Source: Saccharothrix luteola (GTDB lineage: Bacteria; Actinomycetota; Actinomycetes; Mycobacteriales; Pseudonocardiaceae). From it: a DNA stretch of 64,000 nt. Within the stretch, counting starts at the first letter, position 1; every line of letters starts with the position of its first letter. A model generated the notes under the pieces. It worked only from the letters and a program-made list of their open reading frames with translations. It was not told the origin of the DNA and did no database searches. The position numbers and the translations under genes were made by a program. Of this stretch, positions 41,651 through 49,891 are shown one piece after another. The DNA lies in the NCBI RefSeq assembly GCF_020859565.1, contig NZ_JAJHUO010000025.1, forward strand, positions 1 through 64,000, in the 5' to 3' direction.

Positions 41651-43693
41651 GTGCCGCTTGCCGTCGTCGTCGTGACCTACCACAGCGCCGATGTCGTCGA
41701 AGACTGCCTGAAGTCCGTCGCGGTCGCGCTGGAGTCCATTCCGGACAGCCGGGTCATCGTGGTGGACAACGCTTCCACCGACGACACCCTGGCGGTCGTC
41801 GCACGGGTCGCGCCGCGCGCCCAGGTCGTCGCCCGCACGTCCAACGACGGCTTCGCGGCGGGCGTCAACGCCGGGTTCGCCGCCGCGCCGGACTGCGACG
41901 TGCTGGTGCTCAACCCGGACATCCGGCTCCACCGCGACGCCGTCACGCTGCTCAGCGCCGCGCTCGCGCTGCCCGGGACCGGCATCGCGGTGCCCCGGCT
42001 GGCGGGCCCGGACGGGGCACCTCAACTATCGCTGCGCCGGGCACCGAACCCGTTGCGCGCCTTGGGCGAAGCGCTCCTCGGCGGCACGCGGGCCGGCCGG
42101 TCCGAGGCGCTCGGCGAGCTGGTGGTCGACCCCCTCCGGTACGAGACGGCCGGCACGGCGGACTGGGCGACCGGTGCGGCGTGGCTGATCTCCCGCGAGG
42201 CGCGCGAGGCGACCGGCGTGCTGGAGGAGCGGTACTTCCTGTACTCGGAGGAGACCGAGTACATGGTGCGCGCGGGCAAGCGCGGTTACGCCATCCGCTA
42301 CGAACCGCGGGCACGTGCCGTGCACCTCGGCGGCGAGCAGTCGACGTCGCCGGTGCTGTGGTCGATGGCCACCACGAACCGGGTCCGGGCGGTCCGCGAG
42401 CGCAACGGCCGCATGGCCGCGTTCGCGATGTGGTGCGCCGTGCTGCTGAACGAGCTGCTGCGCGTGCCGCGCGGCGCCAAGCACCGCAAGGCCGTCGGCG
42501 ACCTGCTGCGCTGGCGACGGTGGCCGGCCCGCCCCGGCGCGGGCCCCGAACCCGGCTGGGTGTGCTTCTCCGCGCAGGACTGGTGGTACCACAACCGGGC
42601 GCACTCGGACTTCCAGCTGATGCGGTCGATGGCCGCGCACCGCAGGGTGCTCGTGGTCAACAGCATCGGCATGCGGATGCCGACCCGCGGCAACAGCACG
42701 CACGTCGCCCGGCGCATCCTGCGCAAGCTGCGGAGCGTGGCCAAGTTCGTGCGCCGGCCGATGCCGGACTTCTACGTGATGTCGCCGTTGCCGCTGCCGT
42801 TCTACGGCTCACCGTTCCTGCGCAAGGTCAACGCCGTCCTGGTCCGCGCCCAGGTGCGGCTGGTGGCCCTCGCGCTGGGCCTGCGCACGCCGGTGATCAT
42901 GGTGACGATCCCCACCGCCTGGGACGTGGTAGCCCCGATGCGCCGGCACAGCCTGGTGTTCAACCGCTCGGACCGGCACTCGGACTTCCCCGAGGCCGAC
43001 CGGGCGTCCATCGAGGCGCTGGAGGACCAGCTCCTGGCCAACGCCGACCACGTCGTCTACGTCAGCCACGCGTTGATGGACGAGGAGCTGCCGCGCACCG
43101 GCTCCCGCGCCCACTTCCTCGACCACGGCGTGGACGTCGACCACTTCACCGCGCGGCCGGAGCACGAGTGGCCGGACGACGTCCGCGCGATCCCCGGCCC
43201 GCGCATCGGCTTCTTCGGCGCCCTGGACGACTTCGTGGTGGACTTCGACCTGCTGGAACGCGTCGCCGCCGAGCTGCCGCACGCGTCCCTGGTGCTGATC
43301 GGCGACGCCACCCACCCGATGGAGCGCTTCGACAAGTACCCCAACGTGCACTGGCTGGGCTTCCGCCCCTACACCACCATCCCGGCCTACGGCTCGGCGT
43401 TCGACGTGGCGATCATGCCGTGGCAGGACAACGACTGGATCAAGCGGTCCAACCCGATCAAGCTGAAGGAGTACCTGGCCCTGGGCCTGCCGGTGGTCAG
43501 CACCGACTTCGCCGAGCTGGCCGGCTACACCGACCGCGTCCGCGCCGCCCGCACCCACGCCGACTTCGTCGACCACCTCCGCACCACCCTCGCCAGCGGC
43601 CCCCTCCTCCCGCCGCGCACCCTCCGCGCCTCCGTCGAACCGCACTCCTGGCAAGCCCGCACCCTGACCCTCCTGACCCTCACCACCCCGTGA
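41651..43693 (+). CDS. Two-domain glycosyltransferase: GT2 fused to a GT4-like domain
   Basis: A 680-residue cytoplasmic protein. Residues 1-~285 are a GT2 domain of the rhamnosyltransferase kind (AVVVVTYHSADVVEDCLKS, VVDNASTDDT, DVLVLNPDIRLH, AAWLISREA, ERYFLYSEETEYMVR). Residues ~300-680 are a second, GT4-like unit: VCFSAQDWWYHNRAHSDFQ, VTIPTAWDVV, VVYVSHALMDEELP, FLDHGVDVDHF, RIGFFGALDDFVVD, LVLIGDATHP and NPIKLKEYLALGLPVVSTD. The DNA shows one continuous frame, so this looks like a genuine fusion that could add two sugars in sequence. The GTG at 41651 follows GGGGAG. The 22-nt repeat array B starts at its stop codon. Confidence 0.88.
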   Translation: MPLAVVVVTYHSADVVEDCLKSVAVALESIPDSRVIVVDNASTDDTLAVVARVAPRAQVVARTSNDGFAAGVNAGFAAAPDCDVLVLNPDIRLHRDAVTLLSAALALPGTGIAVPRLAGPDGAPQLSLRRAPNPLRALGEALLGGTRAGRSEALGELVVDPLRYETAGTADWATGAAWLISREAREATGVLEERYFLYSEETEYMVRAGKRGYAIRYEPRARAVHLGGEQSTSPVLWSMATTNRVRAVRERNGRMAAFAMWCAVLLNELLRVPRGAKHRKAVGDLLRWRRWPARPGAGPEPGWVCFSAQDWWYHNRAHSDFQLMRSMAAHRRVLVVNSIGMRMPTRGNSTHVARRILRKLRSVAKFVRRPMPDFYVMSPLPLPFYGSPFLRKVNAVLVRAQVRLVALALGLRTPVIMVTIPTAWDVVAPMRRHSLVFNRSDRHSDFPEADRASIEALEDQLLANADHVVYVSHALMDEELPRTGSRAHFLDHGVDVDHFTARPEHEWPDDVRAIPGPRIGFFGALDDFVVDFDLLERVAAELPHASLVLIGDATHPMERFDKYPNVHWLGFRPYTTIPAYGSAFDVAIMPWQDNDWIKRSNPIKLKEYLALGLPVVSTDFAELAGYTDRVRAARTHADFVDHLRTTLASGPLLPPRTLRASVEPHSWQARTLTLLTLTTP

Positions 43694-43776
43694 GTCCTAC
43701 CTCCAGCCCTCGCGTGTCCTACGTTCAGGACCACCGTGTCCTACGTTCAGGTACCCCGAATTCAACGCTCAGGACG
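43689..43776 (+). repeat. 22-nt tandem repeat array, locus B (3-4 units)
   Basis: Units start at 43689 (degenerate and overlapping the stop codon), 43711, 43733 and 43755, exactly 22 nt apart. The unit at 43711 is identical to the one at 27301 in locus A. It reads in the sense of the upstream glycosyltransferase gene and ends about 150 bp before the kinase gene. Confidence 0.85.
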
Positions 43777-43841
43777 CGCTGACGGGCCGCTCACCGGTCG
43801 CTGACCGGTCCTTGAGCCACCCTCGACTCCACATCCGCGCC

Positions 43842-43878
43842 CGAGGTTGCGTCGCTGTGGTCTGCACCGCGAACCTCG
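43842..43878. other. Inverted repeat CGAGGTT / AACCTCG before the kinase gene
   Basis: A 7-bp arm CGAGGTT at 43842-43848 and its complement AACCTCG at 43872-43878 flank a 23-bp loop, 46 bp before the kinase start. It could be an operator or a hairpin; nothing else supports a role. Confidence 0.3.
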
Positions 43879-43923
43879 CCGTCTTGCCCAAGCGGGGTGG
43901 CCGGCGCATCTAGTGTGGGTGTC

Positions 43924-45432
43924 GTGCAGCCACTGCCCCCGAACGCCCCGTCGCGGATCGGCGACTACACGCTGCTCGCCGCCCTCGGCCGCGGCGCGAT
44001 GGGGTCGGTCTACCTGGCGCGGTCACGCGGCGGGCGGCCGATCGCGGTCAAGGTCTCGCGCGCCGAGCTGGCCGACAACCCCGAGTTCCGCGAGCGCTTC
44101 CGCCGCGAGGTCGAGATGGCACGCGCGGTCGGCGGCTTCTGGACCGCCACCGTGGTGGACGCCGACCCCGACGCCGACCGGCCGTGGATGGCCACCGAGT
44201 ACATCCCCGGCCCGAGCCTCCAGCAGGCCGTCCAGGACCACGGCCCCCTGCCCGAACGCGCCGTGCGCCGCCTCGCCGGCGGCCTGGCCGAAGCGCTGGT
44301 CGCGATCCACGGCGCGGGCCTGGTGCACCGCGACCTCAAGCCGTCCAACGTGCTGCTGGCCGACGACGGCCCCCGCGTGATCGACTTCGGCATCGCCCGC
44401 GCCCTGGAGCACTCCGCGCTCACCGAAGCGGGCATCGTGTTCGGCACCCCCGGCTACCTGTCACCCGAGCAGGTCGTCGGCCAGAAGATCACCACCCAGA
44501 GTGACGTGTTCGCGCTGGGTTCGGTGCTGGTCTACGCCGCGACGGGCGGTGGGCCGTTCGGCGAGGGCGCCACGTCCGCGCTGGTCTACCGCGTGGTCCA
44601 CCAGGAGCCGGACCTCTCGCGCGTGCCGCCGGGCCTGGTGCCGCTGATCGTGCCCTGCCTGGTCCGCGAGCCGGCGAACCGCCCGACGCCCGCACGGCTG
44701 CTGGAGGCCATCGGCCCGCCGTCCGCCGAACCGTCCTGGCTCCCCGCGAGCGTCCGCACCATGGTCGAGCAGCGGCACACCGAGCTGGGCAAGCTGCCCG
44801 CCAAGCCGCCGACCCGCGTGCTGGTGGACGACCCACCGCCCAAACCGCCGACCCTCGTCGCCCCCGCGCCGGCGCAGCCCAGGACCCCCGTCCGCGTCGA
44901 CCCCGCGCCCAAGGAGGTCCGCCCCACCGGCGTCCGGTTCAAGACCTCCCGCGCCGTCGGCCTGAGCTGGGCCGGTGCGAACGCGCTGGCGGCCGTCGTG
45001 ACGGGCTCCATCGCCGACGTCGCCTCCGGCGCGCCCGACGCCGTGCGAGCGGCGGCCTTCCTCGCGTTCCTGGCGTTCGCGCTGGCCGGCATCCGCCTCC
45101 TGATCGGCGTCGCGCGCTCGCCGCTCACCCTCGACGTCGGCCCCGACGGCATCACGCTGTCCAACGGCGAGGAGTCGCGCCGCCTCCCGTGGTACGCGAT
45201 CGCCCGCGTCAAGGTGGAGGCGCACCACGCCCGTCCGTGGCTCGTGGTCTGGCTGGTCGCCGCGGCCAAGACACCGGAGACGCTGGGACGCGGCAGCTTC
45301 ACCAAGCACAAGGGCGGCCTGCGCGTCTACCCGATCTCGCACGAGCGCTACCGCAAGCGCCGCGACCGGGACGTGGTCGAGCTGCGCTCCGCCCTCGCCT
45401 GGTACGGCTCCGCCGCCTACGACCCCCGATAG
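43924..45432 (+). CDS. Membrane-anchored Ser/Thr protein kinase with C-terminal PH-like domain
   Basis: A 502-residue Hanks-type kinase. The kinase domain (~10-265) has GRGAMGSVYLARS, catalytic Lys43 (AVKVS), HRDLKPSN with Asp137, DFGIAR with Asp154 and GTPGYLSPEQ. A Pro-rich linker (~290-335) follows, then two hydrophobic segments (~350-400) and a PH-like domain (LTLDVGPDGITLSNGEES, LPWYAIARVKVEA). A TAGTGT hexamer 7 bp before the GTG at 43924 fits a leaderless transcript and supports this start. One base separates its stop from the next gene, a SLATT-like protein, so they form an operon. Confidence 0.9.
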   Translation: MQPLPPNAPSRIGDYTLLAALGRGAMGSVYLARSRGGRPIAVKVSRAELADNPEFRERFRREVEMARAVGGFWTATVVDADPDADRPWMATEYIPGPSLQQAVQDHGPLPERAVRRLAGGLAEALVAIHGAGLVHRDLKPSNVLLADDGPRVIDFGIARALEHSALTEAGIVFGTPGYLSPEQVVGQKITTQSDVFALGSVLVYAATGGGPFGEGATSALVYRVVHQEPDLSRVPPGLVPLIVPCLVREPANRPTPARLLEAIGPPSAEPSWLPASVRTMVEQRHTELGKLPAKPPTRVLVDDPPPKPPTLVAPAPAQPRTPVRVDPAPKEVRPTGVRFKTSRAVGLSWAGANALAAVVTGSIADVASGAPDAVRAAAFLAFLAFALAGIRLLIGVARSPLTLDVGPDGITLSNGEESRRLPWYAIARVKVEAHHARPWLVVWLVAAAKTPETLGRGSFTKHKGGLRVYPISHERYRKRRDRDVVELRSALAWYGSAAYDPR

Positions 45433-45433
45433 G

Positions 45434-45919
45434 GTGCCCGCCGTGGAAGAGCCTGAGGAGCAGCCGGTGAAGTCGGGCCTGAGCCCGCACGAGCTGGCGC
45501 TGGACCTGCTGGGCCGCATCGACCGCGCCCGCGACTACGGCCGGGTGCGCGCGGCCAGGTTCAGCCGCCGGGCGACCGCGCTCAAGGTCGGCCTGTTGTC
45601 CATGTCCGCGACCGCGACGATCATCCTGGGCTGGCAGGACCTGGACTTCTGGACGGGCCTCGCGTTCTCGCTGGTGGCGTTGACCACGGTGTTCGCCGTG
45701 CTGGAGCCGTACTTCGCGTGGCGGCCCCTGTGGGTGCTGATGGAGGAGTCCATCTCCCGCTTCCACCGGCTGCACGACGACGTCAGCCACTACCTCGCGG
45801 CCACGCCGAGCGACCGGGTCGACCCCGCCAAGGTCGCGGAGATGTTCGCCGAGTACCAGGCGATCTGGGACCGCCAGAGCACCCGGTGGGTCGAGTTCCG
45901 GCGGATCAGCGACCGCTGA
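45434..45919 (+). CDS. SLATT-like two-helix membrane protein
   Basis: A 161-residue protein: an amphipathic N-terminus, two adjacent membrane helices (LKVGLLSMSATATIILGW and FWTGLAFSLVALTTVFAVLE, ~50-95) and a long helical C-terminal half (SISRFHRLHDDVSHYLA, then EMFAEYQAIWDRQS). This pattern matches SLATT domains, two-helix membrane modules found as pore-forming-type effectors in nucleotide-second-messenger conflict systems. Here the partner is a kinase instead of a SMODS or SLOG protein. The GTG at 45434 lies one base after the kinase stop. Its 3' end overlaps the convergent hydratase gene by 14 bp. Confidence 0.65.
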   Translation: MPAVEEPEEQPVKSGLSPHELALDLLGRIDRARDYGRVRAARFSRRATALKVGLLSMSATATIILGWQDLDFWTGLAFSLVALTTVFAVLEPYFAWRPLWVLMEESISRFHRLHDDVSHYLAATPSDRVDPAKVAEMFAEYQAIWDRQSTRWVEFRRISDR

Positions 45920-46691
45920 ACGTCGCCTTGCCCGGACCGTCGGCCAGGAACGACCGCACCGCGCCGCGCAGGTCCTCGGTCTCGAACAGCGCGGCCGCGA
46001 TCGCGGTGACGTGCTCGTTCGCCTCGGCCACGCCGCCGCTCTCGAAGTGCGCCAGCACCCGCTTGGTCGCCGCGTGCGCCACCGTGGGCCCGGTCGCCAG
46101 CGCCGCGGTGAACTCCAGCGCCGCGTCGTCGAAGCCCTCGTCCGGCAGCACGCGGTTGACCACGCCCCACCGTTCCAGCGTGGCCGCGTCGTAGCGCTCG
46201 CCGGTCATCACGAGCTCCTTGGCCCGACCGACGCCCGCCCGCGCGGCCAGCCGCTGCGTGCCGCCCATGGTCGGGGTCAGCCCGACGACCTTCTCCACCA
46301 ACCCGAACGTCGCCCGCCGCGCGGCCAGGACGAGGTCGCACGCCACCGCGACCTCGAACGCCCACGTCAGGCACAGCCCGTGCGCGGCGAACACGGTCGG
46401 GAACGGCAGCGCGGCCACCCGTTCGGTCAGCTCCAGCATCTGGTCGAGCTGGGCCTTGGCCTGCGCGGACGTCTCCTGCGCGGCGAACAGCCCCACGTCG
46501 ACGCCGCCGCTGACGACCTTGCCCTCGAAGCGGATGAGCAGCGCCCGCGCGGGCCGCTCCTCCAGGTCCTCGACCGCCGCCTCCAGCAGGTCGTGCAACC
46601 CGGCGGTGTAGAGGTTCAGCGGGGGAGCGTCCACGGTGAGCACCGCGAGCCCCACGGCGTCCCGCTCCAGCCGGACCTGTTGCGCTGCCAC
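45906..46691 (-). CDS. Enoyl-CoA hydratase/isomerase family protein
   Basis: A 261-residue crotonase-fold protein. PLNLYTAGLHDLLEAAV, RFEGKVVSGGVDVGLF (first oxyanion-hole segment), HGLCLTWAFEVAVACDLVLA (second segment) and VGLTPTMGGTQRLAARAG with GRAKELVMTGE are the family blocks. The typical catalytic Glu pair is only partly recognisable, so the exact reaction (hydratase, isomerase or other) is open. The GTG at 46691 is chosen; an open frame continues to an ATG at 46748 with no family similarity. Divergent from the GNAT gene. Confidence 0.85.
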   Translation of the reverse strand: MAAQQVRLERDAVGLAVLTVDAPPLNLYTAGLHDLLEAAVEDLEERPARALLIRFEGKVVSGGVDVGLFAAQETSAQAKAQLDQMLELTERVAALPFPTVFAAHGLCLTWAFEVAVACDLVLAARRATFGLVEKVVGLTPTMGGTQRLAARAGVGRAKELVMTGERYDAATLERWGVVNRVLPDEGFDDAALEFTAALATGPTVAHAATKRVLAHFESGGVAEANEHVTAIAAALFETEDLRGAVRSFLADGPGKATFSGR

Positions 46692-46767
46692 GGGCGGGGA
46701 CTTTACACGCGTCCGGAATGCCGAAAACCACGTGTCCGAATGGCCCAACGCGGGTGAGAATCTGCCA

Positions 46768-47235
46768 ATGAGTTCCTGGACCGTTCAGCCCGAACTGGTT
46801 GACAGCCCGACCGCGGTCGCGGTGATCCGCACCTACTTGGCCGACATCATCGCGCGCTACTACGGCCGTCCGGCCGTGCCCGCGGAGGTCGACCAGGCGA
46901 TCGCCGATGACCCGACCGACGACCTGGCGCGGTTCTTCGTCGGGCGCCGCGACGGGGCGGTGCGAGGATGCGTCGGCTTCCGCATGGTTGACCGCGAAAT
47001 GGCGGAGATGAAGCGGATGTTCGTCGATCCGGCGGCTCGCGGCACCGGCGGGGGAGCGGCGCTGCTCGCGGCGGTCGAGGACGCGGCTGTCTCATTTGGT
47101 GCTGCGGCCATTCGCCTCGACACCCGTACTGACCTGGTCGAAGCGCGGGCGTTGTACGCGCGGCACGGCTACCGTGAGGTGCCCGCGTTCAACGACGACC
47201 GCTATGCGGAGCACTGGTTCGAAAAGCGGCTATAG
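46768..47235 (+). CDS. GNAT-family N-acetyltransferase
   Basis: A 155-residue acetyltransferase. The acetyl-CoA-binding motif is MKRMFVDPAARGTGGGAALL (~80-100), followed by IRLDTRTDLVEARALYARHGYREV typical of the GNAT core, and an ending EHWFEKRL. The substrate cannot be deduced. The ATG at 46768 is the only start that gives a normal-length domain. Divergent from the hydratase gene. Confidence 0.9.
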   Translation: MSSWTVQPELVDSPTAVAVIRTYLADIIARYYGRPAVPAEVDQAIADDPTDDLARFFVGRRDGAVRGCVGFRMVDREMAEMKRMFVDPAARGTGGGAALLAAVEDAAVSFGAAAIRLDTRTDLVEARALYARHGYREVPAFNDDRYAEHWFEKRL

Positions 47236-47253
47236 GGGCCATTGGGTTCCCAT

Positions 47254-47305
47254 ATCACCGTTGTGATGTGTCTCACTTGACACTGAATAAACGTCACAGT
47301 TGAGT
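47254..47305 (+). promoter_or_regulatory. ATCAC-N4-GTGAT dyad and TTGACA promoter before the YCII-LuxR gene
   Basis: ATCAC at 47254-47258 and GTGAT at 47263-47267 form a perfect 5-bp inverted repeat. TTGACA follows at 47277-47282, with a weak -10 candidate (TTGAGT at 47300) after 17 nt. The dyad just upstream of the -35 suits an activator or repressor site. This gap is noticeably less G+C-rich than the flanking genes. Confidence 0.4.
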
Positions 47306-47333
47306 ATGTGGCGAAAGTCGGCCGCGGAATGAA

Positions 47334-47882
47334 ATGGGGATCAGTCCAGTGGCTTTCGCCGTTGAGTTGACATTTCGTGATGCGCGCCAGGTGCGGAGAT
47401 CCATTCATCTCGCACACCGGGAATATTGGCGTCCGCTCGCCGAGCAGGGCGTGCTCGTCGGAACCGGCCCGTGGGCCGATGGTTCCGGCGTGCTGCTCAT
47501 CGTGCAGGTGCCCGACGACGCCGCGGCCCGGGACCTGGTGCGCGGTGACCCGTACGTGCGATCGCAGTCGATCGCGGAGGTGCGCATACGCCAGTGGCAC
47601 GTGCTGCTGGGTGTGCCGGAAGGTGAGCGCGTGCCGGGCATAGTCCGGCCGCGTGACGGGCAGAGCGCCGAGGCGCGCTCGCGCGAGCCGTTGACGCCGC
47701 ACGAGCACCGGATCGCGCTGATGATGTTGGAGGGGATGACGAACCGGCAGATCGCCGAGCACTTCTCGGTGTCGACCCGGGCCGTCGAACTCCACATCAC
47801 CCGCATCTACCGCAAGCTCGACATCGGCAGGCGGGCGCAGCTCGCCGCGGCGATGCCGTGGGGCCAGCGCTCCTACCTCTAG
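47334..47882 (+). CDS. YCII-domain / LuxR-type HTH fusion regulator
   Basis: A 182-residue protein joining an N-terminal YCII-like domain (~6-95; AFAVELTFRDARQVRRSIHL, LAEQGVLVGTGPWADGSGVL, DPYVRSQSIAEVRIRQWHVL) to a C-terminal LuxR-type helix-turn-helix (~115-175; LTPHEHRIALMMLEGMTNRQ, IAEHFSVSTRAVELHITRIYRKL). YCII domains are small ferredoxin-like folds with a His/Asp pair and unknown ligands, so this is probably a one-component sensor-regulator. A GTG at 47349, preceded by GGGGA, is a plausible alternative start. Its stop is followed by the G/C tract. Confidence 0.85.
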   Translation: MGISPVAFAVELTFRDARQVRRSIHLAHREYWRPLAEQGVLVGTGPWADGSGVLLIVQVPDDAAARDLVRGDPYVRSQSIAEVRIRQWHVLLGVPEGERVPGIVRPRDGQSAEARSREPLTPHEHRIALMMLEGMTNRQIAEHFSVSTRAVELHITRIYRKLDIGRRAQLAAAMPWGQRSYL

Positions 47883-47897
47883 TGCGCGTCCTGTCGT

Positions 47898-47996
47898 GGG
47901 GGGCGGGGGGGGGCGGCCCCCGCCCCCCCCGCCGCCCCGGGGGGGGCGGGGGGGGGGGCGGGGGGGGGGGGGCCCCCCCCCCCCCCCCCCCCCCCC
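47898..47996. repeat. Near-pure G/C homopolymer tract with self-complementary arms
   Basis: About 100 bp of almost only G and C in runs: G runs broken by single C up to 47913, C runs 47917-47938, then G runs to 47972 (the last run is 13 G, 47960-47972) directly joined to 24 C (47973-47996). The G and C blocks are complementary and would fold into long hairpins or G-quadruplexes. It lies between the LuxR-type gene and the binding-protein gene. A strong terminator, a slippage-prone tract or an assembly/basecalling artefact are all possible. Confidence 0.7.
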
Positions 47997-48177
47997 ACGT
48001 CCCGGGGCGGTCATGTGCGATGCGCGACGGCTTATTGGGCTGTCCGGGTGGCAATCCGGACCGGCTGGGCGAGACCGTGTCGGGAAATGGTTACCGACCG
48101 TGCGGTATGTCACAGGATTAGGCACTGCGGGCGACTTCTGTCAATACTCCTTACTCGTCGGTAACGTGAGGAGTCCC

Positions 48178-49401
48178 GTGGTGCGCAACCTGGTTGTCGG
48201 AACTGCCGTGCTCGCCCTGCTCGCGACCGGGTGCGGCGCCGAGGAGGACGCACCGGTCAAGACCGGACCCGGCGTCACCGACGACACGATCTCGCTCGGC
48301 GTGCTGACCGACATGACGGGACCGTTCTCGGCCACGTCGCTCATCCGGATCAAGGGCTACGAGCTGTTCCTGGCCGAGCTGAACGAGCGCGGCGGCATCT
48401 GCGGGCGCAAGGTCGAGCTCAAGCAGGCCGACCACGGCTACGACGTCGACCGGGCGTTGCAGGCGTACTTCGAGCTGGAGCCGGAGGTGCTCGGGTTCAT
48501 CGACGTCACCGGCGCGCCGATGACCGAAGCCATCGAACCGGACCTGATGCAGACCCGCGCCATCGCCGCGCCCGCGTCGTGGTCGGCGAGCCTGCTCGGC
48601 AACCCGCACATGGTCATCGTCGGCACGACGTACGACCTCGACGTGATCAACGGGCTGGACCACGTCAAGCGCGAGGGCCTGATCGGCGCCGGTGACACCA
48701 TCGGGCACATCCACGTCGAGAGCGACTACGGCCTCAACGCGTTGGAAGGCAGCACGTTCGCAGCCGAGCAGTGGGGCATGGAGCTGGTGGCGAAGGCCGT
48801 GCCGGAGACCGCGGACGTGGCCGCGCAGGTCGGCGAGCTGCGTGCGGCGGGGGCGAAGGCGGTGTTCCTGAGCACGTCGCCGCAGCAGACCGCGACCGCC
48901 GTCGCGACCGCCGAGCGGCTCGGCTGGGACGTGCCGTTCCTGGTCAACGCGGCGGGGTACGACCCGTTGATCCTCCAGTCGCCCGCGGCGGCGGCCGTGG
49001 TGAAGCGGGTGCAGGTGGTGTCGCCGATCGCGCCGTTCGCGACCGACCTGCCGGGGCCGCGCGCGGTGGCGGAGGCGTTCACGCGCAAGTTCCCGGACCT
49101 GGAGCCGACCGGGTCGGTGGACCACGGCTACGTGATCGGGGTGGCGTTCGCGGCGATCCTGGAGAAGGCGTGCGGCGCCCGTGACCTGACCCGTGACGGG
49201 GTGCTGCGGGCGTTCCAGGACACCAACCAGGTGGACACGAAGAGCCTGACCGGGCAGTTGCGGTTCTCGCTGGTGGGGCGGCCGTCGGCGACGCAGTCCT
49301 ACATCGCGCGGCCCGACCCGGCGACACCCGGCGGGCTGGCCGTGGTCGCCAACCTGTTCGAGTCGGACCTCGTGAAGCTCAAGGGCACGCGCGCCAAGTA
49401 G
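48178..49401 (+). CDS. ABC-type branched-chain-amino-acid-like binding lipoprotein
   Basis: A 407-residue periplasmic-binding-protein type 1 lipoprotein (LivJ/amide-binding family). The signal ends LATGC, with lipidation Cys19. The first lobe shows ISLGVLTDMTGPFSATSLIRI and YELFLAELNERGGICGRKVEL; later VIVGTTYDLDVIN, HIHVESDYGLNALEG and AVFLSTSPQQTATAV. No permease or ATPase genes follow, so it may serve a remote transporter or act as a receptor. The GTG at 48178 has GAGGAG 5 bp upstream; GTG 48181 is equally possible. The frame extends upstream through the G/C tract, which is rejected. Confidence 0.88.
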   Translation: MVRNLVVGTAVLALLATGCGAEEDAPVKTGPGVTDDTISLGVLTDMTGPFSATSLIRIKGYELFLAELNERGGICGRKVELKQADHGYDVDRALQAYFELEPEVLGFIDVTGAPMTEAIEPDLMQTRAIAAPASWSASLLGNPHMVIVGTTYDLDVINGLDHVKREGLIGAGDTIGHIHVESDYGLNALEGSTFAAEQWGMELVAKAVPETADVAAQVGELRAAGAKAVFLSTSPQQTATAVATAERLGWDVPFLVNAAGYDPLILQSPAAAAVVKRVQVVSPIAPFATDLPGPRAVAEAFTRKFPDLEPTGSVDHGYVIGVAFAAILEKACGARDLTRDGVLRAFQDTNQVDTKSLTGQLRFSLVGRPSATQSYIARPDPATPGGLAVVANLFESDLVKLKGTRAK

Positions 49402-49447
49402 CCCTGGCGGGTAGTTTCCGCCGGTCCGCGCGGGGAATCCGAGGCGC

Positions 49448-49885
49448 ATGATCGAGGTGCGCTTGGCGGTGCCAACGTCGGTGGAGCGGGTGTTCGCGGT
49501 GCTGGCCGACGGCTGGTCCTACGCGGGCTGGGTGGTCGGTGCCGCGCACATCCGCGAGGTGGACGCGGGGTGGCCGGGCACCGGCACGCGGATCCACCAC
49601 AGCGTCGGCGCGTGGCCGTTGGCGGTGCAGGACGTGACCACGGTGCTGGACGTCGACCCGCCCCGGGTGCTGGAGCTGGAGGCGCGCCTGTGGCCCCTGG
49701 GCGCGGCCCGCATCCGCTTCGACCTGAAGGCCACCTCCGACGGCTGCGAGGTCACCATGCTCGAAGAGGCGATCAAGGGCCCCCTCTCCCTCCTCCCCGA
49801 GCCGGCCCAATCCGTCTTCCTGACCCCCCGCAACCGCGAAACCCTGGCCCGCCTCTCCGCCCGCGCCACCCGCAAACCCACCTGA
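49448..49885 (+). CDS. SRPBCC-family protein
   Basis: A 145-residue START/Bet-v1-like helix-grip protein: MIEVRLAVPTSVERVFAVLA opens the first strand and helix; AHIREVDAGWPGTGTRIHHS, TTVLDVDPPRVLELEARL and the terminal helix LLPEPAQSVFLTPRNRETLA follow. Members bind hydrophobic ligands or act as cyclase/aromatase-like or coenzyme-binding proteins. The ligand is unknown. The 22-nt repeat array C begins 6 bp after its stop. Confidence 0.85.
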   Translation: MIEVRLAVPTSVERVFAVLADGWSYAGWVVGAAHIREVDAGWPGTGTRIHHSVGAWPLAVQDVTTVLDVDPPRVLELEARLWPLGAARIRFDLKATSDGCEVTMLEEAIKGPLSLLPEPAQSVFLTPRNRETLARLSARATRKPT

Positions 49886-49891
49886 CCCCCG

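Noticed and set aside
48162..48166. TAACG just before the binding-lipoprotein gene
   Set aside because: It lies 16 nt before the start codon, next to the GAGGAG ribosome-binding site, and no CGA follows at the right distance.
47896..48177. N-terminal extension of the binding lipoprotein through the G/C tract
   Set aside because: The extension would be a Gly/Pro homopolymer placed before a normal lipoprotein signal peptide.
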